Positions 1 to 7,449 of a stretch of 64,000 nucleotides of DNA are shown here, one piece after another (positions within the stretch are counted from its first letter, which is position 1; each line of letters starts with the position of its first letter). The translations under genes and the position numbers were made by a program. Below the pieces are notes generated by a model. That model did no database searches. It was not told where the DNA came from and saw only the letters and a program-made list of their open reading frames with translations. Origin of the DNA: Treponema sp. (GTDB lineage: Bacteria > Spirochaetota > Spirochaetia > Treponematales > Treponemataceae); contig JAFUDX010000030.1 of assembly GCA_017464425.1 (NCBI GenBank), positions 1 through 64,000 on the forward strand, read 5' to 3'.

Positions 1-7
1 TAAGCGC

Positions 8-116
8 GCCGGCGGCCATGGCGGGGTGGCAATACCCGTTCCCGTTCCGAACACGGAAGTCAAGCACCCCTGCGCCGATGATACTCCCATCCGGGGGAAA
101 GTAGGCCGCCGCCGGC
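8..116 (+). rRNA. rrf: 5S ribosomal RNA
   Basis: About 109 bases with the 5S hallmarks: the ends pair with each other (GCCGGCGGCC at the 5' side with GGCCGCCGCCGGC at the 3' side), and the conserved loop region with CCGTTCCGAACACGGAAGTCAAG lies near positions 40-64. It stands at the very left edge, so it is most likely the last gene of an rRNA operon whose 23S and 16S genes lie upstream outside the window. Ends are estimated from the terminal helix and may be off by a few bases. No tRNA gene follows. Confidence 0.93.
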
Positions 117-160
117 TCCTCTTATATTTCTCTCTAGTCCTATTGTAAGATATACTTGAT

Positions 161-1465
161 ATGTTTCCCCCCTTTTCTGAAGAAAAAGCAATATTAGTTC
201 TTGAAAAAATAATTCATTTAATTGAACTTGGAAAACTTGATTTAGTTCAAAATGCCCGTATCAGTGATGAACGCAAAAATCAAACGGTAATGCTCGGAGC
301 CTTAGTTTGCTCTGATGCATGTGGAAAAGAAATCAATCTTGTCACCAATTCTGGAAATGCAAAATCTTTGCAGTATGCAGATGAGACTATATGTGAGCAT
401 TTTATTCTCGTTCCTTCTATTGTTCCTGCCTCTGAAATTGAAGCTGCCTTGTCAGAAAATGATGCAAAAATTCATGAACTTACAACATCTGGCGAAAATG
501 ATAGTTTAAAAAGAAAACTTTGTCTTCAGTCTCTTGAAAAAGTGTACGCTTTGTATCACTTTCATTGTATTGATGGCTCAGTTCGCTCTTTACGAGAAAT
601 TTGTAAAGTCTATAATAACGGAAAATTTCCTCCCACTGGAACTGGCGATTGTTGTGCTCCTAAATTACTTGATTATGCGTTTTCCCATAATTTAAAACCA
701 GTTTCTTTAGCGGAAGCAAAAATGGGCTCACCTATAAAAACATTGCCCCCCTGCGATTCTCGGTGCGGAATACTTCTTCCTGCTTTGCTTGGCTTACGGA
801 TACTCTATCGGGATGATTCTCTTTGTGTGGTGAATAAACAGTCGGGAGTTTTGAGTGTTCCTGGACGGGGCGAGGATAAGCAGGATTGTATTGAGAGTCG
901 GTTTAAAAGACTCTTTGGTGATAGAGTTGAACTTCTTCAGCCTGCTGTCCATAGACTTGATATGGAGACCTCTGGAGTTATGATTCTTGCTTTTACGAAA
1001 GATGCCCATCGTGCATTGAACAGGCAGTTTGAGTTAAAACAAGTTGAAAAAGAATATATTGCACTTTTAGACGGCGTATTACCCAGAAAGAATATTCAAA
1101 AACACGGAACAATGGAGCTCTTTTTTCGTCTTGATGTTGATAATCGACCACATCAAATTTGGGATGAAAAGAATGGTAAGAGTGCGATAACTGAATGGGA
1201 AATTCTTGGCGTTGAAAAGTATAAAAATCCGCAGGGAACGCTAAAAAATGTGACGCGAGTGCTTTTTAAGCCACATACAGGCCGAACCCATCAATTGAGG
1301 CTTGCGAGTGCTGATAGTCATGGATTTGGGATTCCGATTGTGGGGGATACGCTGTATGGAAAATGCGAAGCGGGTGAGCGGCTTTTGCTTCATGCACGGA
1401 AAGTAAGTTTCGTTCACCCTGTGACTGGCGAGAGAATGTCGATTGAATGTGATGCAGAATTTTAG
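161..1465 (+). CDS. RluA-family rRNA/tRNA pseudouridine synthase with N-terminal extension
   Basis: Converts specific uridines in structured RNA to pseudouridine. The catalytic domain occupies roughly residues 210-430 and carries the family motif HRLDMETSG at 264-272, with the catalytic Asp at 267, and later the RTHQLR motif typical of RluA enzymes. Residues 1-200 are an extension seen in the long RluA-like subgroup, with a PPTGTGDCCAPKLL stretch near 157-170; at 434 residues it is far longer than E. coli RluA (about 220). The target base cannot be told from sequence. The ATG has no clear Shine-Dalgarno, but a TAAGAT/TATACT -10-like element lies just upstream. The stop overlaps the pyrE stop by 4 bases (convergent genes). 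Confidence 0.88.
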   Translation: MFPPFSEEKAILVLEKIIHLIELGKLDLVQNARISDERKNQTVMLGALVCSDACGKEINLVTNSGNAKSLQYADETICEHFILVPSIVPASEIEAALSENDAKIHELTTSGENDSLKRKLCLQSLEKVYALYHFHCIDGSVRSLREICKVYNNGKFPPTGTGDCCAPKLLDYAFSHNLKPVSLAEAKMGSPIKTLPPCDSRCGILLPALLGLRILYRDDSLCVVNKQSGVLSVPGRGEDKQDCIESRFKRLFGDRVELLQPAVHRLDMETSGVMILAFTKDAHRALNRQFELKQVEKEYIALLDGVLPRKNIQKHGTMELFFRLDVDNRPHQIWDEKNGKSAITEWEILGVEKYKNPQGTLKNVTRVLFKPHTGRTHQLRLASADSHGFGIPIVGDTLYGKCEAGERLLLHARKVSFVHPVTGERMSIECDAEF

Positions 1466-2154
1466 TTCGAGTCTGCTCCATATTGCTTGTAGTAGTTGTC
1501 AATTTCCGCTTTGATTTCGTCTGTAATCAGTGTTTTGTCGCCATTTGTATAGAGAAAGTCAACTACATCGTTCATAGTGACGATTGCCCGTGCAGGAAAA
1601 CCGTATTTTTCACTGATGACGGTGAGTGCTGGCTTCGTTGATTCGGGGGCTTTTTCCATTCGGTTGAGGCTTACGATTTCACCGACAATTTTTATTCCAC
1701 CTTCAGTTGTTTCCTGAGCTTTAATTTTGGGATAGGTTTCTTCGATGGATTTTCCAGAGGTTGTGACATCTTCAATAATGACAACCCTGTCACCGTCTTT
1801 GATTTTATAGCCGAGAAGTTCACCTTTGTCTGCGCCGTGGTCTTTTGCCTCTTTACGATCGCAACAGTATTTTATTTCTTTGCCATAGAGTTCTGAATAT
1901 GCGATTGCTGTGGTTACCGCGAGAGGAATTCCTTTGTAGGCAGGACCGAAGAAAACATCAATGTCCTCTCCAAAATTGTCGTGAATGGCTTTTGCGTAGT
2001 ATTCACCGAGTCGTTTGAGCTGGCTTCCAGTGACATATGCACCTGCGTTCATAAAGAAGGGAGATTGCCGGCCGCTTTTAAGCGTAAATGAACCGAATTT
2101 TAACACATTGCATTCAACCATAAAATTGATAAAATCTTTCTTATACTGTTCCAT
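1462..2154 (-). CDS. pyrE: Orotate phosphoribosyltransferase
   Basis: Transfers the phosphoribosyl group of PRPP to orotate, giving OMP in pyrimidine synthesis. The 230-residue protein has the PRPP-binding motif VVIIEDVTTSGKS near 124-136 and the family GPAYKGIPLA segment near 70-79. The length is normal for the long PyrE type. It stands alone, without other pyr genes nearby. The start ATG has no Shine-Dalgarno; a near-consensus promoter ends 6 bases upstream, so the mRNA is probably leaderless. No attenuator or other pyr leader structure is visible. Confidence 0.95.
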   Translation of the reverse strand: MEQYKKDFINFMVECNVLKFGSFTLKSGRQSPFFMNAGAYVTGSQLKRLGEYYAKAIHDNFGEDIDVFFGPAYKGIPLAVTTAIAYSELYGKEIKYCCDRKEAKDHGADKGELLGYKIKDGDRVVIIEDVTTSGKSIEETYPKIKAQETTEGGIKIVGEIVSLNRMEKAPESTKPALTVISEKYGFPARAIVTMNDVVDFLYTNGDKTLITDEIKAEIDNYYKQYGADSN

Positions 2155-2160
2155 ATCAAT

Positions 2161-2189
2161 AGTATAGCAAAAATACGGGGCTATGTCAC
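2161..2189 (-). promoter_or_regulatory. pyrE promoter
   Basis: On the minus strand GTGACA (2184-2189), a 17-base spacer and TATACT (2161-2166). Only 6 bases separate the -10 box from the ATG of pyrE, so transcription would begin at or next to the start codon. Confidence 0.6.
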
Positions 2190-2273
2190 AAAAATAGGAT
2201 TAAGATAACACATAAAAATTCCGAAAATAAAGAAGATGGATTTTATAGAAACTGTTTCGCATAGGGGGATAAT

Positions 2274-2582
2274 ATGACTATTACAATCGATGAATCAAAA
2301 ATCGTTCAGACGGTAAAAAATGTCTCAATCTTGCTTGTCATTGCAGCTGTTCTTACTTTTCTCGCGCTTTCGAGCAAAATTTTTCATTTCAGTGAGACAA
2401 ATCCCGTCATGTATGAGATAAATTATAATCGTCTGTCTACACCAGGCAAAGGTGTCGCGACTTCAATGAAAAAAACGGGTGAAGTTCAGTCGAAAGTGTT
2501 AGGTCCGCAGCGAGGAAATGGAAAGGGTGGATCTAAATTTTTTGATGAAGTTGAAAAAGTTCACGGAAATCCGAATAAATGA
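2274..2582 (+). CDS. Small single-pass membrane protein, unknown function
   Basis: A 102-residue protein of unknown function. Residues 17-37 form one hydrophobic segment (VSILLVIAAVLTFLALSS region); the rest is a polar, Gly/Lys-rich tail predicted to lie on one side of the membrane. A strong purine-rich ribosome site (AGGGGGAT) stands 3 bases before the ATG, which fixes the start. Its stop overlaps the start of gluQRS in an ATGA, so the two are translationally coupled. No family recognised. Confidence 0.75.
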   Translation: MTITIDESKIVQTVKNVSILLVIAAVLTFLALSSKIFHFSETNPVMYEINYNRLSTPGKGVATSMKKTGEVQSKVLGPQRGNGKGGSKFFDEVEKVHGNPNK

Positions 2583-3517
2583 TTCGTGGCAGATTTGCTC
2601 CGTCTCCAACAGGCAGAATGCATCTTGGAAATGTGTATTCAGCCGTACTTTCTTATCTTTCTGCACGAAAAAATGGAGGAGAGTGGATTCTTCGCATCGA
2701 AGATTTAGATCGCCAGCGGTGTAAAAAAGAATATGCTGTGCAATTACTAGATGATTTGGCATGGTTAGGGCTTCGGTGGGATAATTTTTCTTCTGATAAT
2801 GGCGGGCTTTCGCCTGAGTTTTTTCAATCAAATCGAGAGGACTTTTATACTGCTGCCTTTCAAAAATTATGTGATGAAGGGTTTGTCTATGATTGCTTTT
2901 GCAATCGTGCTGATTTACATGCTGCTTCTGCCCCTCATGCTTCTGACGGAACTATCGTGTATTCTGGAAAATGCCGCAATCTATCCGAAAAAGAGAAACA
3001 GCAACTGTCTGGGCGCAGACTTCCTGCCAAACGAATAATGGTCGAAAATCGTGAGATTTTTTTTTATGACGGGCATTTTGGCAGGCAAGAGTGCAATCTT
3101 CTGCATGATTGCGGTGATTTTGTTATTCGTCGTTTCGATGGAAATTTTTCGTATCAGTTGGCTGTTGTCGTTGACGATAGTTTGATGGGAGTAAGTGAAG
3201 TCGTGCGTGGCCGTGATTTGATAGCTTCAACATTTGAGCAACTGTATCTGTATGAAAAAATCGGCTGTAATCAGTTTCCAAAATTCTTTCATATTCCGCT
3301 GTTACTTGGTAGCGATGGTCATCGCTTGTCCAAACGCGACAAGGACATAGACATGAGCTTTTTGAGAAATTCTTATACGAAAGAAGAACTAATTGGAAAA
3401 ATCATGTTCCTTTGTGGATGCCAGCAAGAGCAGCAGAGACTTTCGCTCGATGAAGCTCTTGCTGTTTTTGATTGGAAAAAAATGAGACATGATGATATTT
3501 TATTTTTTGTCGCTTGA
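2579..3517 (+). CDS. gluQRS: Glutamyl-Q tRNA(Asp) synthetase
   Basis: A truncated glutamyl-tRNA synthetase homologue (312 residues; true GltX is about 480) that attaches Glu to the queuosine of tRNA-Asp. The class I signature GRFAPSPTGRMHLGN stands at 4-18, the KMSKS-like LSKRDK at about 250-255, and a zinc site C106-x-C108 ... Y128-x3-C132 matches the CxC...YxxxC pattern of GluQRS. The anticodon-binding domain of GltX is missing, as expected. The ATGA overlap with the gene upstream implies coupling. The 3' end overlaps the convergent HD-domain gene by 18 bases. A divergent, shortened GltX is the less likely alternative. Confidence 0.88.
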   Translation: MIRGRFAPSPTGRMHLGNVYSAVLSYLSARKNGGEWILRIEDLDRQRCKKEYAVQLLDDLAWLGLRWDNFSSDNGGLSPEFFQSNREDFYTAAFQKLCDEGFVYDCFCNRADLHAASAPHASDGTIVYSGKCRNLSEKEKQQLSGRRLPAKRIMVENREIFFYDGHFGRQECNLLHDCGDFVIRRFDGNFSYQLAVVVDDSLMGVSEVVRGRDLIASTFEQLYLYEKIGCNQFPKFFHIPLLLGSDGHRLSKRDKDIDMSFLRNSYTKEELIGKIMFLCGCQQEQQRLSLDEALAVFDWKKMRHDDILFFVA

Positions 3518-4132
3518 AGACTCTTTGTGCCGATTGTCGAAATAGCCGCCGTCTTCAAGGTAGCGTCGGCGCGTGCGAATCAAGTCAATCAGCTCCTGGT
3601 ACATGTTGTAGTCGATTTCAAGAGCCATCGGGAGCAGGTAGAATTCGGTTTCGTCGCAGTAGCGTTCGATGAATTTGGGGTCAGTCACGAATCCAAGCGA
3701 AATCATGTTTGAGATTCGGTCGGCACACTTTAAGATTTTTGCCTTCTGGCTTCCCGTCGTGATGATTCGTCGCAAAAACTGCGTTTTGTCCTCATCGTCG
3801 CGCCGTGTGACTTCAAGCACCAAGTCAAGCACCTGTTGCCCGTCAGAATCCGCGTTGACGATTTCGTTGCGGTCAAAGCCCTTAATATCCTCAACCGTGT
3901 CGTGCACGAGCGAGGCTTTGAGCAAAACGGAGTCGATATAGCCGTAATCAATCAAGATGCCGAGCGTGTCAATCTGGTGACGGAACATATTTCCGCCCGC
4001 ATGCCGCCCCTTTCCAATCAAGCCCGTGGAAAGCTGCATGTACGGAGCAAGGATAATATGCTTGAGCTGCTGCATATCTTCCTTTCCCATGTGGTCAGGT
4101 TTTTCAGTCTTCATCTCATACTTATACGCCAT
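3500..4132 (-). CDS. HD-domain phosphohydrolase, (p)ppGpp hydrolase-like
   Basis: A 210-residue metal-dependent HD protein. Ligands can be read as H52, H77-D78 (in LVHDTVED) and D138 (in KCADRISNM); this layout is that of the RelA/SpoT hydrolase domain and of stand-alone MESH1-like enzymes. No synthetase, TGS or ACT domain is present, so hydrolysis of ppGpp or a similar nucleotide is the likely but unproven role. A good ribosome site (AGGAGG) lies 5 bases before the ATG. It is the gene immediately downstream of valS on the same strand, separated from it by an inverted repeat. Confidence 0.72.
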   Translation of the reverse strand: MAYKYEMKTEKPDHMGKEDMQQLKHIILAPYMQLSTGLIGKGRHAGGNMFRHQIDTLGILIDYGYIDSVLLKASLVHDTVEDIKGFDRNEIVNADSDGQQVLDLVLEVTRRDDEDKTQFLRRIITTGSQKAKILKCADRISNMISLGFVTDPKFIERYCDETEFYLLPMALEIDYNMYQELIDLIRTRRRYLEDGGYFDNRHKESSSDKK

Positions 4133-4150
4133 ACACGCCTCCTGTTCTTT

Positions 4151-4211
4151 GACGCAGATGCACGCAGATAAACGCGGATAATTTTAAAAGGTATCTGCGT
4201 CCATCCGCGTC
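4151..4211. repeat. GCAGAT/GCGGAT intercistronic inverted repeat
   Basis: Left arm 4151-4180 has three units (gacgcagatg, cacgcagata, aacgcggata); right arm 4192-4211 is their reverse complement (tatctgcgtccatccgcgtc). The spacer is about 10 bases. The valS stop codon (TAG on the minus strand, 4211-4213) begins inside the right arm. RNA from valS would fold here into a long hairpin between valS and the HD gene. Confidence 0.85.
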
Positions 4212-6940
4212 TAATTTAATGTCTCAATATATCCCGTCAGCTTTTCAATCCGTCGCTTGGTTTCGGCGAGTTTGTCGCGCTCGGCTTGGACGACTTCGGC
4301 GGGGGCGTGCTCGGCGAATTTGCCATTCAGCTTGGCTTCGGTACGCTCCACTTCTTTTGAGAGTTTTTCGACATCTTTATTGAAGTGAAGCAAAAGCTGC
4401 TCGCGGTTGATGTTCTCGTCAATCAAGATGAACGCCTCAAAGCCTTTGCCCACCGCGCCGATTGATTTTGCGGGCTTCGCTTCCACGAACTCAACCTTTG
4501 CCAAGCCAGCCAAAAGCTGAATCATCTCCACCTTTTCATGGCAGACTTCGGCATCGCTTCCCTTTTCAACGAGAAGAGCGACATTGATTTTGCTCACTGG
4601 GTCGATTCCGCACTCGTTTCGTAAGCCCCGGATTGAGCGAATCAAATCCTGCAAGACCGCAAATCGCGCCGTGATTTTTGCGTCCGCTCTTGTCTCGGCA
4701 TATTCGGGGTACGGAGCGGTCACGAGAAGGTCAGAATATGTTTCGTTTGACATGATTTTCTGTTCCGTCGTAGCATTCGCCGCTTTTCGGTTCTCAATCA
4801 ATTCTTTTCGCGGAAGTTTTGCGTAGATTTCTTCGGTAACAAACGGAATGAACGGATGGAGCAATCGGAGCGACTCTTCCAAAACATTCAAAAGCACAGA
4901 GACTGCGCGGTCTTTTTCGTGCTCGTCGCCGTGCCAGAAGCTGAGTTTCGTTGCCTCGACATACCAGTCGCAGAAATTGTTCCAGAAATATTCGTAGACC
5001 GTGCTCGCCGCGTCATTGTAGCGGTAGCCGTCAAGAGCTTCGCGGGCGTTCTTTGCCGCCGTGTTGAGCGCGGTGAAAATCCATTTGTCGAGTTCGTTCA
5101 AGTCTGAGTCTTTTACAGGAATTAAGTTTCGCCCCTCAAGATTTCCGAGAATGTAGCGGCTTGCGTTCCACACTTTGTTGCAGAATCGGCTTCCCATTTT
5201 AAATGAGTCTGAATCGACCAACACATCCTGCCCTTGGGCGCACATGTACGAGAGCGTGAATTTGAGCGCGTCAGAGCCGTACTGTTCGATGATGTCGAGC
5301 GGGTCAATGCCGTTTCCGAGCGATTTTGACATTTTTCGCCCCTGCTTGTCGCGCACAAGCCCGTGAATGTAGATGTCGTGGAACGGCGCTTTGCCCGTGA
5401 ATTCCAAGCCCGCCATAATCATGCGGCTCACCCAGAAGAAGATGATGTCGTAGGCGGTAACGAGTGCCGTCGTCGGGTAAAAAATCGCCAAATCTTTTGT
5501 ATTTTCTGGCCAGCCGAGCGTACTAAACGGCCAGAGCCAAGAAGAAAACCAAGTGTCAAGAACATCAGGGTCTTGCTTTACATTCGTGCTTCCGCATTTC
5601 GGGCATTTTGTGACATCTTCGCGGCTTACGATTGTTTCACCACATTCGCAATACCATGCTGGGATTCTGTGCCCCCACCAAATCTGACGGCTCACGCACC
5701 AGTCGCGGATATTTTCCATCCAGTGCGTGTAAGTGTTTTCCCATTTTCGCGGATAGAACACGATGTCGCCGTCTCGCCATGCTTTGAGTGCTTTTTCGGC
5801 AAGCGGCTTCATTTTGACGAACCATTGATAGCTCAAATACGGCTCAACGACCGTCTTACAGCGGTAGCAGTGCCCGACCGAGTGCGTCATTTTTTCTTCG
5901 CCCTTGAAAAGCCCCGCTTCAGTCAAATCTTCGATGACGAGTTTTCGCGCCTGTTCGCATTTTAAGCCACGGTATTTTTCGGGAACATTTTCGTTGAGCG
6001 TTCCGTCGGGATTCAAAAGATTGATGACTTCAAGATTGTGCCGCAAGCCCACTTCCCAGTCGTTCGGGTCATGTGCTGGCGTGATTTTAACCATACCAGT
6101 TCCGAATTCTTTATCAACATAAGCGTCTGCGATAATCGGAATTTCTTTTCCTGTGAGCGGAAGTTTAAGCGTTTTTCCGACCAAATCCTTGTACCGCTCA
6201 TCGTCGGGGTTCACCGCAACGGCAGTATCACCAAAGAATGTTTCCGGTCGGGTGGTGGCGACTTCGATTTTTCCGCTTCCGTCGGCATATTCATAGAAGA
6301 GATGATACATCGCGCCCTGCGTGTCAACATGGTCAACTTCGTCATCGGCAAGAGCCGTGCCACAGCGCGGACACCAGTTCACGAGCCGCTGACCTTTGTA
6401 CATAAGCCCGCGCTCGTACAGCGTGACGAACACATCGCGCACCGCCTTTGAAAGCCCCTCGTCGTAAGTGAATCGCTCGCGGCTCCAGTCAACCGAATTT
6501 CCGAGCTTTTTCTGCTGTTTTACGATTGTGTCATGATGGTCGCGCGTAACTTCCCACGTGCGTTCGATGAACTTTTCGCGCCCCAAGTCGTTTCGGGATT
6601 TTCCCTCTTTTTTGAGCGCGCGCTCGACCACATTCTGCGTGGCGATTCCCGCGTGGTCAGTTCCCGGAATCCAGAGCGTGTCGTCGCCCTTCATGCGGTG
6701 ATAGCGCACCACGATGTCCTGCAAGGTGTTGTTGAGACCGTGCCCCATGTGAAGCACGCCCGTGACATTCGGCGGCGGAATGACGACTGTATATTTGATG
6801 TTAGATGATTTTTTCTGAGCGTGAACGGGTGAGTCCGAATCACTTGCAGGCTTAAAATAGCCCTTTTCGACCCACTGAGAGTAAATTCTGTCCTCAAAAT
6901 CCTTTGGATTATACGCTTTTTCCAATTCAATAGAATGCAT
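4211..6940 (-). CDS. valS: Valyl-tRNA synthetase
   Basis: Charges tRNA-Val. This 909-residue class Ia enzyme has the HIGH-type motif HMGH at 64-67 within PPPNVTGVLHMGHG, the KMSKS motif at 536-540, the editing domain between them, and a zinc-like cluster CxC...CxxC at 431-449. The last 65 residues form the usual C-terminal coiled coil that grips the tRNA. Length is normal. A Shine-Dalgarno (AAAGAGGT) precedes the ATG by about 10 bases and a promoter is present. I see no T-box leader: the space upstream is only a short leader followed by repeats. Confidence 0.97.
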   Translation of the reverse strand: MHSIELEKAYNPKDFEDRIYSQWVEKGYFKPASDSDSPVHAQKKSSNIKYTVVIPPPNVTGVLHMGHGLNNTLQDIVVRYHRMKGDDTLWIPGTDHAGIATQNVVERALKKEGKSRNDLGREKFIERTWEVTRDHHDTIVKQQKKLGNSVDWSRERFTYDEGLSKAVRDVFVTLYERGLMYKGQRLVNWCPRCGTALADDEVDHVDTQGAMYHLFYEYADGSGKIEVATTRPETFFGDTAVAVNPDDERYKDLVGKTLKLPLTGKEIPIIADAYVDKEFGTGMVKITPAHDPNDWEVGLRHNLEVINLLNPDGTLNENVPEKYRGLKCEQARKLVIEDLTEAGLFKGEEKMTHSVGHCYRCKTVVEPYLSYQWFVKMKPLAEKALKAWRDGDIVFYPRKWENTYTHWMENIRDWCVSRQIWWGHRIPAWYCECGETIVSREDVTKCPKCGSTNVKQDPDVLDTWFSSWLWPFSTLGWPENTKDLAIFYPTTALVTAYDIIFFWVSRMIMAGLEFTGKAPFHDIYIHGLVRDKQGRKMSKSLGNGIDPLDIIEQYGSDALKFTLSYMCAQGQDVLVDSDSFKMGSRFCNKVWNASRYILGNLEGRNLIPVKDSDLNELDKWIFTALNTAAKNAREALDGYRYNDAASTVYEYFWNNFCDWYVEATKLSFWHGDEHEKDRAVSVLLNVLEESLRLLHPFIPFVTEEIYAKLPRKELIENRKAANATTEQKIMSNETYSDLLVTAPYPEYAETRADAKITARFAVLQDLIRSIRGLRNECGIDPVSKINVALLVEKGSDAEVCHEKVEMIQLLAGLAKVEFVEAKPAKSIGAVGKGFEAFILIDENINREQLLLHFNKDVEKLSKEVERTEAKLNGKFAEHAPAEVVQAERDKLAETKRRIEKLTGYIETLN

Positions 6941-6972
6941 AAAAACACTGACCTCTTTAAAATAGTAAGTTC

Positions 6973-7001
6973 ATTATAGTGAATTGAGGCGTTTTCTTCA
7001 A
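6973..7001 (-). promoter_or_regulatory. valS promoter
   Basis: Minus strand TTGAAG (6996-7001), 17-base spacer, TATAAT (6973-6978). Predicted leader of about 27 bases containing the Shine-Dalgarno of valS. Confidence 0.6.
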
Positions 7002-7020
7002 TAAAATATATAACCAGAGA

Positions 7021-7136
7021 TGTCACAGATTACACGGATTTTTATTTTTCATCTGTGACATACGCATTTCATTCGTTTGCATGAGTTGAAATTATTAACT
7101 CATCGCTCACGCGATTTGCGCATCTGTGGTTTATTT
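7021..7136. repeat. CACAGAT repeat with internal palindromic insert
   Basis: 7021-7060 is an inverted CACAGAT pair (tgtcacagattacacgg ... catctgtgaca). 7061-7136 holds a second part ending in catctgtggtttatttt, interrupted by a palindrome-rich stretch (atcgctcacgcgat; gagttgaaattattaactc). The reverse complement of 7061-7136 matches 9811-9895 closely, so the two copies flank the 7450-9747 gene in opposite orientation. The stop codon of the TrpR-like gene (7131-7133) lies inside the ggtttatttt end. Confidence 0.85.
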
Positions 7137-7448
7137 TACTGTATCAGCGAAATTCAGCAATTTTCGGAATGCGGAATCATTTTTCTTTAGTTCCCGTGAA
7201 CCGCGCGTGATTTTGCAAAGTGAGATGTGGAATTTTTTTGCTATCTCTCGCTGAGTCGTGCCTTTGTCGATTTCGCGGACCAAAAGCCAGCGTTTCGCAA
7301 AGTCTGCAAGCTCTGCGGGTGTAAAAAGACAGCCGAAAAAGTCATATATAAAAGAAGAATCATTGTTTTTTGAAAGAAGATTGCACATTTCACGAAGTGC
7401 GTTTTCTAAATCTTTTGAAGTCAGTTCATTTTCTGAAATGGCGCTCAT
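7131..7448 (-). CDS. TrpR/YerC-family DNA-binding protein
   Basis: A 105-residue regulator of the Trp-repressor superfamily, YerC/YecD subgroup. Residues about 45-95 contain the helix-turn-helix region (TPAELADFAKRWLLVREIDK, then TTQREIAKKFHISLCKITRGSREL). It is not linked to trp genes, so the ligand and targets are unknown. The start chosen is the ATG at 7446-7448: it has AAAGGA 7 bases upstream and lies one base after the stop of the phosphodiesterase gene, so both are one transcript. A TTG start 30 bases earlier would sit inside that gene and is less likely. The stop codon comes from a repeat. Confidence 0.82.
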   Translation of the reverse strand: MSAISENELTSKDLENALREMCNLLSKNNDSSFIYDFFGCLFTPAELADFAKRWLLVREIDKGTTQREIAKKFHISLCKITRGSRELKKNDSAFRKLLNFADTVK

Positions 7449-7449
7449 G

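Noticed and set aside
5363..5965. A 200-codon open frame opposite valS (plus strand)
   Set aside because: It lies wholly inside valS on the other strand, its composition is Arg/Phe-rich without any recognisable domain, and it has no promoter or ribosome site; it is a shadow of valS codon use. The same holds for long antisense frames in the MMPL gene (22451-23032), fadD (17486-18484), GH3 (24992-25606) and argG (10186-10764).
6941..7136. T-box leader for valS
   Set aside because: The promoter predicts a leader of about 27 bases; no T-box sequence or specifier stem is present, and the rest is repeat.
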